A stretch of DNA of 64,000 nucleotides from Effrenium voratum (GCA_963377175.1 CAUJNA010003791.1:269501-333500), one strand, 5' to 3'; counted from the stretch's first letter, positions 12,462 to 22,972 are shown. The notes: generated from the letters alone by a model not told the origin. Program-made: numbers and translations.

Positions 12462-13187
12462 GTCAGGGTCGGGGCTATGGGTGACGAAAAACACGTCCGC
12501 TAAAGGCTTGCCTTGCTTTGTGTGAACTTGCAGTGCATGTTCCTGTGCGGATTCAAACGAAACCGATCTCCCAACGCAAGCGACTGGCTCAGACACCAGA
12601 AAGCACACCGGAAAGTCGCGGAAGTCCCCTGCTTTGACATGTCTCCAGAAAAATATTCTCAACCCTTTTTGAACAGTGAGCACACAGTTCAAGCCGGTTT
12701 CACAACGATTCCCTACCAACGTGACACCCGCTGGCCAAACTGTCAACTTTCCCGTTGCAGGGACCTTGATTCCCCGCCAGACAACACATGGGCATCGCCC
12801 AGACCCATTGTTGAACATGTGAGGAGGGTGACGGGCGCTTCTCGCATGATGGAGAACCACTTGCTGCCAAATTATATTTACACCAGGTCAAGGGCCACAC
12901 TGCTTGAAGCGAGAACCAACTTGCTAAATCTTGCTAGATCATGAACCTGTCTGTGGGAAGCATATGCACTTTGCCGCAGGGACATCGTCAAGTCAGCGCG
13001 AACCAACGATTTGCTGCTTACAGAAGTGCGGGGGGCCGAGGTTTAGGTGCACAGCGTGCAAACATCGGCGGCCAAACGTCAAATGACCAGATGGTTCCCT
13101 TGAAAGGGAAGCCAAATGGAGGGACGAGATGCCAGGGAGGCGTTTTCAGATTGCTTGTCCTTTACATCCGGTCCCTTCTTTTCCAAG

Positions 13188-13314
13188 GTGCGGCTACTTG
13201 CTGAGCCAGCACCACCAGGCAGCTCCATTCCCACCGGAGCAGGCCGGGCAAGACGATTTTTGCAGCCAAATGGGAGGAAGCCGTTCCTTCATGGGCGGTC
13301 AAGCAATTCCATGA
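13188..13314 (+). CDS. Probable terminal exon
   Basis: Follows TCCCTTCTTTTCCAAG, a strong acceptor. The best-biased frame reads CGYLLSQHHQAAPFPPEQAG, then QDDFCSQMGGSRSFMGGQAI and P, and closes at TGA 13,312-13,314. The competing frame starting VRLLAEPAPPG has poorer third positions. The polar, low-complexity tail is typical of a C-terminus. Confidence 0.5.
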
Positions 13315-13588
13315 TTCCATGAGCTCTTCATAGACTTTGCAAGGATTGGATGTTTAAACTTTGGAAGAGGACTACGACAGCCAGCCATTGCTGACTGTAC
13401 CTCGCCAATTGGATTGTGCCACGCACAGGCATCGGAGTTATCACAGCTCACAGATGATTTGCTCAATGTCAAAGTGGCATGTGAAACCCGAATTGGATAG
13501 AGTGGTAAGTGTGTCCACAACAATCCTTGCCAAATACATAATTTACAAATATGTATGACATCACGTACATTCTATTTGTGTCACGCAG

Positions 13589-13720
13589 GTGCGGATTCTC
13601 GACCAACTGTCTTCCACGAAGCGATCTTGGACATTGGAAGAGATTGAAGACAAGGCATGGCGCCCAGACGAACAGTATTGTGCTGACCCGCTCGGAGCAC
13701 CCGAGGCTTGCTTTCACCAG
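13589..13720 (+). CDS. Well-bounded internal exon
   Basis: 44 codons in phase 0 between GTCACGCAG and a GCAATG donor. It reads VRILDQLSSTKRSWTLEEIE, then DKAWRPDEQYCADPLGAPEA and CFHQ. Highly polar with good codon bias. It starts a new coding stretch 275 bp after the preceding stop, so it may belong to the next gene in the tandem series. Confidence 0.55.
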
Positions 13721-14040
13721 GCAATGCGAGGGGTCAAGAGGGAGCTGGGGCCGCTCTGGCCAGGGGCTAAAAGCCGATGTCTTTGACATTTCAATGATCT
13801 ACAGCAGAGACGCACAGCGAGTGTTCCCTTCGCCCCAGCTTCTCGACCTAGTGTCATGGCGCTCAGGCTTGAGGCGTTGCTTTTACAGAGTAAAAGCTGG
13901 CAATGGACAGGAGGGAGGCGGGCAATGTCACATGCATCAAGATCAAACATGCCAATTCTGCGAGCATGTGGCTAGGAACTGGATCAAGTGACATGCCAAT
14001 CCTGCGAGCATGCGGCCAGGAACTGGGTTCGGAAGCCTAG

Positions 14041-14101
14041 CAACGACCCGGCCGTGGCACTGGCTGAGGAGCTGTGCAATGCCGCAGCCTCAGGACTGAA
14101 G
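14041..14101 (+). CDS. Short internal exon
   Basis: 61 bases between GGAAGCCTAG and GTAGGT, both good splice signals. Peptide NDPAVALAEELCNAAASGLK. A family 1 element begins 30 bp into the following intron. No frame after that element (14,250-14,400) is clearly coding. Confidence 0.55.
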
Positions 14102-14130
14102 GTAGGTGATACTCAAGTTTTAGGTTGATG

Positions 14131-14246
14131 TGGCTGTGGATCAAACCAATGGGATCCCATTGTGGGGTAGGTGCACCACCCATGTTAGTCTATTTTAGTG
14201 GGGATTGGGATGTTCTCTGGGGGTACGGGATGTTGACCCATGGCCA
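14131..14246 (+). mobile_element. Short inverted-repeat element, family 1, copy 2
   Basis: 116 bp. Left end TGGCTGTGGATCAAAC, right end GTTGACCCATGGCCA. The interior GGGGTAGGTGCACCACCCAT is nearly identical to the copies at 47,259 and 54,459. Confidence 0.8.
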
Positions 14247-14539
14247 TGTTGCTTGGCGCGGTGTCAAGCCATTGCTGAGTATGCCAAGCTTACCAACTAT
14301 TCAAGGTGCCGATGCAGAATCGCGGCCTCATACCTACGAGGCTGCCATGGGCTAAGATTCGAGCTATGGCAGGGACGTTTGCTTTCATGCTGTGTGCTCC
14401 AAGGCCTAAGATAGCCCTGCTGATGCGCGTGGTAGGCGCTTCTGAGGCCGGGTTGAAATGTGGTATGGTTAAATTGTGGTGTCCCCCTCGTCCTCTCCTC
14501 AGGCCTCTTCGATTCTCTTCGGTGGGTCGTTTGTCCTCG

Positions 14540-14655
14540 TCCCGGTTAGTGTTGGTTTAGTAATGATTCGGTACTGCCTAGGGCTGGTTGTGTATTGGTT
14601 TTGTATCGGTGTTGTATTTGTATTCTATTGGTCTAGTATTGAAGTAGTTGCTCAG
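14540..14655. repeat. Degenerate TTTAGTATTGG-type motif cluster
   Basis: Variants of GGTTTAGTATTGG repeat every 10-20 bp (GTTAGTGTTGGTTTAG, GTATTGGTTTTG, GGTCTAGTATTG). Similar clusters occur at 20,560-20,690, 51,955-52,070 and, reversed, at 53,876-53,902. Confidence 0.7.
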
Positions 14656-14955
14656 TAATGTCAATACTTCTTTGCTCAAGCCTTTGGGGAAGGTTAACTC
14701 GACCCAGCTTGTGTGCAGTCGACTCGGAAGCATATATGTCCCCTGCGATGTTGCTTTTAAAGCAATTGTCTAGAAGTCGTATGTTGTTGAGCAATGTCCT
14801 CATGTCGTGTTGTGCCTATGCAATTTGTGATTGCCATTCCTTTTGAGGAAGAAACGTACGTGTTTGACATTCCCATCAGTTTTAGGAAGGGGTGGACGCT
14901 TTGTCATGTGCCCAGTAAAATGTTAAGCCTTGGTTTCAAGCGGCTGCACACACAG

Positions 14956-15008
14956 GCCATGCTAATCTTCTGTACTGAGCAGAGAACGGGCCCTATTCCA
15001 TACTCAAG
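14956..15008 (-). repeat. Copia-end direct repeat, copy A, with U6 snRNA-like core
   Basis: Read on the - strand it runs from CTTGAGTATGGAATAGGGCC to AGAAGATTAGCATGGCC. The last 17 bases equal the conserved centre of eukaryotic U6 snRNA as I recall it. The match to copy B covers about 50 bp with a few differences. Confidence 0.7.
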
Positions 15009-15384
15009 AACTCCTCCCTTTTTTCCAGGGAGTGCTGGGAAAGAGCCTCTGCCTCAGCTCAAGCCGCTGGCCACATGCCCTCGGACATCCTCTCATAGTT
15101 CTCCATGGCGATGTGGCCTTGACAAAACTGGCACGGGGTGCAGGGCCTCATGCAGGTTCTCGCCTCTGGGCAATCCTGCCTTCCACGCACATGCCCGTTG
15201 AGTCCGCACCATGACCTCGCTCCCCTCCACCTTTGCACATCCCCCTCGTCGCATTCTGGAGCCCATAGCCGTTGCGACACCAGTGGATCTTGTCCCCCAA
15301 TGCTGGTGAGATGATACACCTCCCGGGCCTCCTGCTTGGGTCTTGGTGCAGCACCTGCTCCCTGACCTGAATTCCCGCGATCAA

Positions 15385-15442
15385 GAAGCTCATCATCATC
15401 ATCATCATCATCATCATTATTTTCTTCTTCTTCTTCTTCTTC
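15385..15442. repeat. CAT/TTC trinucleotide run
   Basis: About nine CAT units followed by about eight TTC units. On the - strand this reads as a glutamate/aspartate run inside an open frame (15,059-15,490) near the 3' end of the copia element. Whether that frame is element protein or chance is unclear. Confidence 0.85.
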
Positions 15443-15724
15443 TACCCGCTCAAATGGCAGCGACCTCAGCTTCTTTGCTGGCCTTTCCACCTCGCGAAGT
15501 TCTTCACGACCACGTCGTCTCCGCCCACCGTGGACATTCTTCTCCCTCTAGGCGCTCAGCACAGCTTCAGGCAGAGGAACTCCAAGGTTTCTGCCTGCCC
15601 AAGCGGCACACTATGGCCATCACCGCGATGCAAACCACTCTGACACTAGGATCTGGATCAACGGCGCCAAAGCCTGCACCCATTTTCGCGCGGCCAGCCG
15701 CGGGTCAACACCAGAGATGCCACC

Positions 15725-15852
15725 TGAGCCACAATCAAAACCCGGCTAGATGAAGGGTAGTAAGGCCCAGCCATGAATGGGTGCGGCCGCCTTGGTAATT
15801 CTTTACATTGGTTTGGGTGCACCATTTTAATACCAGGTTTAATTGTGACTCA
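15725..15852 (+). mobile_element. Short inverted-repeat element, family 2, copy 2, nested in copia
   Basis: 128 bp with TGAGCCACAATCAAAACCCG at the left and GGTTTAATTGTGACTCA at the right. It interrupts the RNase H region of the copia element, whose open frame runs into it and stops. Its insertion is therefore younger than the copia insertion. Confidence 0.8.
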
Positions 15853-16677
15853 CCTTGCGATTGTGCTCGTCTTTCGTTGGCCCAGGGGCTTTGTGCCCAG
15901 GTCCGCCAACATGTCCTGTCCAATGCCTCATAGCCCATTCCGCTTCCAATGCCACCGCTGCCACGTTGCCCGACAGTAGCATCTTAGCGTATCCATTTGT
16001 GCCCAACGCGTCCGTAATTGGAGCCTCCACCGAGTCACCCAGAATGACCCCGTCGATCGCCCCGATGAGCTCACACACTGCCTTCCAGCTTTCCACGCCA
16101 CCACCGTGCGTTCCAAACACACCACCGAGCAGCCCGGATTTCTCACCTCGGCAGGTGCGAATGACACATCCGAGAAAGCCTGTGGGACTGCTGGCCATTG
16201 GCCCGACCAGTGTCGGAGTCTTCGTGATCTTGATTCCCCAGACCTTCGTTTGTTTGAGGTACCCCAGCATTTTGCCCGATGCTCTCGCCACCCTTTTTGG
16301 GCTGCGCGCCGTCATACGCAATCTACTCATGCCGAAGAGAAGGTCAGGGCGCGTCCTTGTCATTAACCACAGCAGTTCTCCCGTGACTCTTTGCGCCTTC
16401 ATCGCATCGTTGTGATCATAGTCGCCAGATCCTGACCTGCTTCGTCCGACATCTCCTTTGTCATTGGAGATTTTGCGCTGACAATATCCTCCTTGTTCCT
16501 CTCTCTAAGACCTCCTCCACATAGTCTTTCTGGCGCAAGAGGATGTTCTCCCCCCTCAGCTTGATGTCCACGCCCAGGAACCTGATTTGGTTCGCTGCCG
16601 TGAGCTGCGACAATGTGGCTTCTCACTTCCCCTTCCGGACCTTGGTCTCTGCCACCAGACATCCACGTCGAGACCAA
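15853..16677 (-). pseudogene. Copia reverse transcriptase / RNase H remnant
   Basis: Read from 16,677 down, one frame gives LVAETKVRKGK, an in-frame TGA, then LSQLTAANQIRFLGVDIKLR and ILLRQKDYVEEVLERG, the thumb part of a copia RT. After a frameshift near 16,400 the frame continues as AQRVTGELLWLMTRTRPDLL and ends with KMLLSGNVAAVALEAEWAMR. The latter corresponds to the RNase H segment that usually reads YGDNxAAI; here the Asp is missing, so catalysis is unlikely. At least one stop and one frameshift make this a pseudogene. Confidence 0.75.
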
Positions 16678-16916
16678 TCCCGTCGTTCACCTGAGGTCAT
16701 CTCCATCCGCCATAGTCGCTGTTCCCCGACCACCTTCTGGGGCTTTGCCTCAGGCCATTGCGTTATCAGTCAAAGCTCGCCCATTTCGCGTAGCCCAACC
16801 TGACCATCACTGCCAGGGGCCTCAACGCCACCAGCTGCGTCGGTTCCTCCTCCTTATGCAGGCTTCAGCCCATCTCGACTCCTATTTTCAACTGTAGCGG
16901 ATCGCAGTCGTATCCG

Positions 16917-17860
16917 TTAGTTCCCGCGCACCACCAGCCTCGTCTTCTTCCTGGCTGATCCAGCCTTCACAGTGAAAATGACCTTGCCCGGTACCACCAC
17001 CAGGTTGTTGTCACCTTTCTCCTCCACCCACTTCGCCTTCTCCTTGATTACCTCATTCGGAGAGGTCATCTTAGTTTGAAGGACCTTCTCGGCATCGGCA
17101 AAGTCCGGCACCGTTTGCTTCAACCTCCGGACCTTCCTCAAGACTCTTCTTCCATGCTGATCTCCCTGTGCCGCAATCTCAGAGCCACCCAATCGCCACC
17201 ATCATCCATTCCCCGAGGATCACTGGTCTTCATCCGAATCCTCCTCGCGATTCCGCGAAGAGCTCATCACCTTCGGGATTCTCCACCTCCGGTTCTTCGC
17301 CACCTGCGCGGTCATTTGTCTCTTGCCCTTCTCGCAGGCCTCCAACTACTTTTGAAATGCCTATCGCCTTCTTGCATGTGCACCATGGCCATTTGACGCA
17401 TCGTCGGACCAGATGCCATGCCTTCCGGCGTGTACCTGCGAAGACCTTTTGATTCCAGGCCCTTTCCGGCACCAGTGCCTCACCAAACTTGACCTTGGGT
17501 CTTGCGCCATGCCGATCAAAGGCCAGCGTACCGCGCAACTCACGGCCACTCCGCCCATCCCGTTCCTGATCATCGACTTGACCACCGCTGCCACCATTTT
17601 CCTGGTCTTGATCAGGGGCTCGCATGCAGATCTCCCGCCTGCTCCGGGCCAGCTCCCTCGACACCAACTCGCCCTTGTCCGAGAGCAAATCGATGAGGCG
17701 CCCTTCTCGACGAAGCCGGATGTACACCTGACTTCAGCGGCATCAGAGGACCTGGTTGCTTGCCCCTTCATTCAGTTCCCATCGCAGGCGAGCAATCTCA
17801 CGCATTTCCGGCGCCCATGTGACAAACCCCATCGAGGAAGAAAGCTTCTCATTTGACATC
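16917..17860 (-). pseudogene. Copia linker and integrase-C region remnant
   Basis: Between 17,192 and 16,917 the - strand reads EKVLQTKMTSPNEVIKEKAK, WVEEKGDNNLVVVPGKVIFT and KAGSARKKTRLVVRGN, the start of a copia RT domain (usual form: a VPxK.VFxxK block followed by ARLVxxGN). Upstream, 17,230-17,727 gives RPKVKFGEALVPERAWNQKV and a basic segment, similar to the C-terminal integrase part. The two open frames do not join without a frameshift. Confidence 0.6.
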
Positions 17861-18401
17861 TGCCACCTCGGCTTTCCATAGTGCATCTCGAAAAGCTGGT
17901 TCAGGAACCGCGAGCTTCATCGTCCCAACCGCCGTGGGCGTCGCCGCCTTTTTCCCCACCCTGCTGCGCCAATTTCACGAGCGACCCTGCTGCGTTATTT
18001 CGCGAGCGTGGGCCTTGAGGACCTTCCACTCCTTTCTTTACCAGAACGACGGGCTCGGGTGGGTTTACGTTTCTGCTCCGGCAGCTCGATCGGGAAGCAC
18101 GTTCTGCCCGGATGCAGTTCCATGGCCTTCAGGCACGTACGATCTCCAGCGCGTCCATCTCCCGCATTCCCCATCTTTCTTCCACCGTTAGAAGCCGGCC
18201 TTAGCTTCTCCCCGATTTTTCTTCAGTGGGAAAAACCTCAACACCGATCTCGAGCGGCAGTTGGGGCCTCCTTGAATTTCCCGTCCAGCGCCAGTCTCAC
18301 CAATCCTCATCAAGCCATCTACCAAAAGATCATGGCCTCCGCTCCTGATGAGGTCATACTCCAGAATATCTCTTTCAAGCTCTCGAAATGCCCGTGAAGG
18401 A

Positions 18402-18985
18402 TCATAATATCCTTCGAATCACCGCCCCTGGCTCATTGGTGTCAGCATCTCCAGCAACTGCTTCTGCATCTCCTGCAGGCCCTGGACGATACAAGGCCAT
18501 CACCTGCTCCTCGTTCTTCTCGGCGTTCGCTTCTCTTTCTGGGTTGCAAACTTGTCGCGACGTCAACCGGCTGTGTTCTCGATGAAGCTCATCCAATCTC
18601 TTCAACTGGGCCAAGTACTTCACATCCTGGAGCGAATCCTTGGGCCTGTCCCGCACCTTCAGCGATGTTTTGGAGCCTGGTGCCCCTTTCCTGCAGCTTC
18701 CGGCTGTCGTGCCTCGATCATGCCCTCCCTGGTCCTCTCCAGACAGTTCTCGCAGCCGTCTGCTCCTTCCGCTGACAAGAGGCGCCTCCGCCCACTCATC
18801 CAGCCTTCGCATCTGCGGTGTGAACAGCGCACCTCTCCGGGCCATTGGGCCGAGTGCCCTTGCCCTGGCCCGCCGTGTTCTTCCGGGCCCCGAGTCGCTC
18901 AGAGCGGATGCAAAGTGCGACCTTGGGCTCACGCATGTCGAAAGCCTTCTCGATTTGCACGTGTCATCCGCACTTCAAAGTTCAC
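18402..18985 (-). pseudogene. Copia gag-like remnant
   Basis: A start-like ATG on the - strand near 18,990 gives MARVNFEVRMTRANREGFRH and then TGA. From 18,932 an open frame continues in another phase with charged, helical sequence (KDSLQDVKYLAQLKRLDELH, ANAEKNEEQVMALYR). No zinc knuckle was found by eye. The position at the 5' end of the element fits gag; the sequence alone would not prove it. Confidence 0.45.
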
Positions 18986-18988
18986 GCG

Positions 18989-19045
18989 GGCCATGCTATA
19001 ACCTTCTGTACTGAACAGAGAAAGGGGCCCTATTCCATACTCAAG
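18989..19045 (-). repeat. Copia-end direct repeat, copy B, with U6-like core
   Basis: The - strand reads from CTTGAGTATGGAATAGGGCC to AAGGTTATAGCATGGCC. Just beyond it (18,985-18,940) come GGATGACACG and CAAATCGAGAAGG, close to the U6 segments GGATGACACG and CAAATTCGTGAAGC. A 16-base insert separates them from the core compared with typical U6. Confidence 0.6.
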
Positions 19046-19159
19046 CAGCCTGAACCCCGCCGCCTAGTGGTGAGATACACAAGATAATGCCCAAACAGAG
19101 CCCACTAGCTGAAATCTCTCCATTGGATCTCGGATCTGAAGAAACATGTTCAGCTTCAG

Positions 19160-19366
19160 GAGCTCGCTTGCTTGCCGGGGCTGTATGCCATCACTGGCAA
19201 CCACGATGGACGCCGGGCCCTTGAAGCGAGTTAAGCGGGTGATGTCGGGGCCATGCGCCCAGGTCCCGTGTACCAACGCTTCGTCCCGGCGCAAGAGCAG
19301 GCGGTGCGGATCTACTGGTGGCAGGAGGACTCCACGTGGTGGATCGGCCCAGAGGTTGGCGGCGAC
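19160..19366 (+). CDS. Exon(s) of a Trp-rich domain, first part
   Basis: The frame reads ELACLPGLYAITGNHDGRR, then after an interruption PVYQRFVPAQEQAVRIYWWQ and EDSTWWIGPEVGGD. This pattern (G-x-Y-x-x-x-G-N-H-x-G-R-P-x-Y, then Y-W-W, then W-W-I-G-P-x-V-G-G-D) is, to my memory, frequent in dinoflagellate predicted proteins, of unknown function. An in-frame TAA lies at about 19,231-19,233. It falls in a stretch of about 47 bp that would leave DGR joined to PVYQR if spliced (GC start at 19,217 region, CCCAG end at 19,261). Either a tiny intron is present or the copy is decaying. Confidence 0.5.
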
Positions 19367-19433
19367 TTAGCCGGGGCCTCGACATTGGATTTGACATGAA
19401 CAAGCTTCCGTGACCTTTTGCCACGTGCATCAG

Positions 19434-19538
19434 GTTTGGGCCTCGAACCGCAGCAGTGGGAGCGTTGCGCCACGCCGCAACTGGAATTGGGAGGCGGATC
19501 CCGGCGCGAGAGGCTTTGCGCTTGGCACCTGGCTGCAG
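19434..19538 (+). CDS. Trp-rich domain exon, second part
   Basis: 35 codons in phase 0 between GCATCAG and a GCAAAT donor, re-entering the same domain: VWASNRSSGSVAPRRNWNWE, then ADPGARGFALGTWLQ. In related proteins, as I recall them, GGD is followed by xVWA, which fits. The donor of the preceding exon is not canonical (GGCGAC|TTAGCC), so the junction is uncertain. Confidence 0.5.
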
Positions 19539-20011
19539 GCAAATGCCCCGCTTGCACAGAACAGCGTCATCAAAGCCTTCCACGTGGAGGCACCTTTGGT
19601 TGAGGGTCCTTTTTTTTGTTGGATGTTTTATCCCGCTCGGTTGCTGTGCTTTTGCACTGCCACCCAGGCAGCATCATTTTCTTCAGATATTTGGGGAGAG
19701 GTTGAATCTGTAAAAGGACCTCTAAATCTCCACAAAAGCACTCTAGAAATCCTAAGAGACAGCTTTAAGCCCGCCTTGCGCTTGCCTTTGGCGTGCTTTG
19801 CACGCCAATCGCAGACACTGCCTGAAGTTTTGTTGGCTTCTGTGAACAAACTACGTGACTACCGAAAGCTAGAAGCGACACCGCAGCCTGCTGCAAAGAA
19901 AGTAACCTGTTCTCCAATACGTCGACGACACTATCCGACAAACTAGTCTAATCAAAGCGCGATATGGGCATGACATGACCAAAACACGGAGAAAGAAAGA
20001 GCTTTCGCACG

Positions 20012-20546
20012 ATGCTTACCACAGCCCGTTTCCTCGACATGGAGGTGGTGCTTGCGCAACAGGTCGATAAGGCTCCGGAAATTTGTCAGGTTTCTACGGA
20101 GCTTTTTGAGTTGTGGTGTAAAAGTGAAGCCAGTAAAGCCAGTTGGTTTCAGGCTTTGGGGAACCTACGCTCCTGGGTACCTCCAACCTGTGCTCTCGCC
20201 ATGGACAGGCTTCGACTGAAGCTAAGCCTCCGCCCGTGGTTCGTCCTGCCCCAGAAAGGGAGGGAGCCAACGCGCGGACAAAGAAGATACTTCTGGTGAA
20301 GGACAGGTTGACCGGTTCGCGGCTGAGCGCCTCGCATTTGGGAACGCAACAATTTCTTTGTGCTGGCAGGACCCTCATGCCAGCGGCAAAGTGGCAAAGC
20401 AGGGATCCAAGCAGGCGGGCGTCACAGATTTGTCCCTCCGCATTCAAAACTTGTGCGAAAGAAGCTGCCGTGCGACCAACGCAGAGAAAGATGGCCACAC
20501 TCAAATTACGCAGATCCCCCGTTTACCTCAGGTCGGGAGTCCGTGA
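20012..20546 (+). CDS. Three-exon small gene model
   Basis: Exons 20,012-20,089, 20,209-20,295 and 20,370-20,546 all join in phase 0. The introns start GTTTCT and GTGAAG and end ATGGACAG and GTGCTGGCAG. The product begins MLTTARFLDMEVVLAQQVDK, continues ASTEAKPPPVVRPAPEREGA and ends with a polar stretch (KVAKQGSKQAGVTDLSLRIQ) up to TGA, about 113 residues. The ATG may be internal to a longer gene. Matching phases and good introns support it; the lack of a known family and the modest codon bias of the first exon do not. The third exon could also end at CCTCAG|GTCGGG. Confidence 0.4.
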
Positions 20547-20559
20547 CAGAATTGGATCA

Positions 20560-20690
20560 GAATTGGTTTAGTAGTGGTTTAGCATTGCTTAGAGCCCTTA
20601 GTACTGGTTTAGTATTGGTTTGTATTGCGTGCTTAGTGTCGGTCCTCTTTGGTCCTCTTGCGTCCTCTTAGTATTGGTTTACTATTGAGT
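20560..20690. repeat. TTTAGTATTGG-type motif cluster, second
   Basis: Repeated GGTTTAGTAGTGG, GGTTTAGTATTGG and CTTAGTATTGG separated by GGTCCTCTT units. The same family as 14,540-14,655. Confidence 0.75.
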
Positions 20691-22163
20691 AGGCTGCCTT
20701 AAAGCTGGTTTCGAATTATTTAAAGTTGTATTTCCAGTGGCCACGCAGAGTGCATTGGATTTTCGCGGATTTCCGCGCGTCGGCCGCCGCGATCCACACA
20801 GAGGGAGCGGCTCGCGGGTTCACAGACAGATTGCACCGAGTTCACCAATGTATTTCTCAGGTGCAAGGTGAGTCTTCGGAACGTCTATCTAACCGGGCAC
20901 AAGTCTGCGGCAAAATCTTCGTGACAAAAGCGCTGATGTCCGAGCGCTTTGATCAATCTCAACATCTCTGAGCAGTCTCTCCGTGATTCATGCCATTTGT
21001 CTGCGCAATCGTTCCATGACGTTCCTTTGAGCAATCGCTTTGCAGCATTTCTTTGTGCAAATTCTTTGCGCAGTCTCGAGATAGTAATGTCGCGTGGAAT
21101 CTATCCTCCGAGTTCTTGGTGGCATGCCTTTGTATGTGTGACATCTCGGGCAGTCCTCTTCCAACATCTTTGCAGAGTCTCTTTATGACGGCGACTTTTC
21201 TGCACGAAATATTGCTCCGGGGACTACTGGGTTCCTTGAACATGCGTCCGCAGCTTTAAGAAAATCTCATTGTTTGGCTGATGCAATGCGAGCACCTTGG
21301 TCCAGGAGCAAGATCTCCACACCGCTGGAGCTGGGCACGTCTCTGGAGAGAAGGCGGGCTTAAATGCGAGCTGCTACCCTATGACCCTATGACTCCTATA
21401 ATATGTTAGACAATTTCTTGATGGCTTCGATGTTGACTGTATTCAAAACACCGACCGTGTACGGCGGCCAGAAGCTGGATGGCCATCAATCTCTAACTGT
21501 TGACCGACTTGCGAGGAAGATGTGGCTTTTGCGTTGTCAGTGTAAGTAGAGGCCGTGGGTGATGCAACTTCTCGCGAAGCTTTGCAGTTCATATTATGTG
21601 GGATGATGTAACTCAAACCGTGCCCTTGAAATTTCTTTGGCAAGCAGGGTCAGTTTGTTGCCCATGTTTGAACATCCTGTGAATTGGTTCGGCCTTCTGT
21701 GCATCTCTGTAGGCGCAGTCTCCAAAGCGACAGCGTGTGGCCGAGGCGGGTTGCGGCTGTTTCATACAGAATCATCATGAAAGTAAGCATTTGAGCACAT
21801 GGATGATCATGCTACCCTCGTCCAAATGCGGCCACTCCCCCCGGCTTTCCAGGCCACAAAATCCTTCCAACTGCAATTTCCGGGTAGAGAACTCACTTCA
21901 CCAGTCCTCGAGCAAGTTCGTTGGCCTTGCCAAGGCCTCCGACCCAAAGAGAGCAAAGCACTTGAAGGACAATGCCTGGGATAGTCCGTGGGATGGGCCT
22001 GGGCTGTGAAGAAAGACTCCCCCAAAACGACTCCCGAAGCTACCCGCCCAAGCCAAGCACAAAACAAACACAAAACAGATACGACAAAATAGCTTTGAAT
22101 ATCTGACACACAACACAAAGACCAACAAAGGGTACCTTGTTTCCCTATGGCAAAACCACGAAG
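20691..22163. other. No confident gene; short degenerate repeats
   Basis: At 20,970-21,190 phrases such as GCGCAATCGTTCC, GAGCAATCGCTTTGC and GCGCAGTCTCG recur every 20-30 bp, a worn tandem repeat. Open frames on both strands here lack the third-position bias of the called exons. Confidence 0.5.
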
Positions 22164-22250
22164 GGAAGTTTTTGAGGACGGTGCGGAGCAGCTGAAGAAC
22201 TGGCTCGCCTCCTTCGATGGCCGGATGGGCATGTTGCGGGCCGAATCGAC
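22164..22250 (+). CDS. Helical exon near the end of the + strand block
   Basis: Strong codon bias over REVFEDGAEQLKNWLASFDG, then RMGMLRAES. Acceptor CCACGAAG|GG; the donor is not clear. It lies 400 bp before a terminal exon and probably belongs to the same gene. Confidence 0.5.
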
Positions 22251-22657
22251 ATGTTGAATCCAGTCACTTCCAGTTGGGTGAAAAGCAGAGGCCTCTGTCC
22301 GCCAACATGGAACCCACCAGAAGGTCCCTTTTGGAGGAAAATGGTCTTCCAGGACCCCGCAGAAGGTGGCATGTTTGTGGATCAGGATGGTGTTTGGGAT
22401 GCAAAAGGTCTCGTTGCAGCAACCGGCCGCAGGCTCAGGATCTTTCCTGAACATGTATCTGAAAGCGCTCAGCTCGAACTTCGATGATCTTTGTCAGGCC
22501 CAGATCCGTGACATTCAGTAGGCATGTCAGGCAAGCCAAAGGACACGAGCAACTTTAGGGTTCCAACTAAATAGCACCGGGCACGTTCTCCATGCTCCAA
22601 CCACCTACAGCACGTGATTGAGCCCTTCGGTGCTGGTCGCTTTGTTGCTTTGTCGAG

Positions 22658-22798
22658 GTCCGTGCTGCTTTCAACAACATTCCGAACGCGCCCCCGCTGA
22701 AGCGAATAGATCCTGCTTTCTTTACCGTCATTGGAGTGGAGAAGACTGGTCATAAGCTTACATTTGCCAAGAAGATTGCAGAACTGCAAGCTTCTTGA
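22658..22798 (+). CDS. Terminal exon, last gene of the + strand block
   Basis: Pyrimidine-rich TCGCTTTGTTGCTTTGTCGAG precedes it in part, giving AG at 22,656-22,657. The 47 codons read VRAAFNNIPNAPPLKRIDPA, then FFTVIGVEKTGHKLTFAKKI and AELQAS, stopping at TGA 22,796-22,798. The family is not recognised. It is the last convincing + strand exon; the AT-rich island begins about 40 bp later. Confidence 0.65.
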   Translation, partial: VRAAFNNIPNAPPLKRIDPAFFTVIGVEKTGHKLTFAKKIAELQAS

Positions 22799-22972
22799 GC
22801 TGTGAGATGTGCAAGCGCCTCCCCAGATCACAAATTTAATTTTAAAAGAAATATAAAAATATTACAGTATTAAATATAATAATATAATTAATAATATTGA
22901 AATATTTCTTATAAAAAATATATATGTTAAAATATAAATTAATAATTAATATATATTGATAGAGGCGATTTT

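Larger units (their letters stand above)
14956..19045 (-). mobile_element. Degenerate Ty1/copia-type retrotransposon
   Basis: About 4 kb on the - strand carrying, in order, gag-like, integrase-C-like, linker, reverse transcriptase and RNase H-like stretches, broken by frameshifts and stops. Recognisable signatures are GELLWLMTRTRPDLLFGMSR (copia RT/RNase H junction), RFLGVDIKL, and VFTVK-type KVIFTVKAGSARKKTRLVV. A 50-bp direct repeat marks both ends (14,956-15,008 and 18,989-19,045). No long LTRs are visible, and the 50-bp repeats are not typical LTRs. It is antisense to the host gene block, so it would be spliced out or ignored there. A family 2 element has inserted into it at 15,725. Confidence 0.75.

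Noticed and set aside
21807..22454. 215-codon open frame on the - strand
   Set aside because: Codon bias is poor, and the + strand has a clearly biased exon (22,164-22,250) in the same place.
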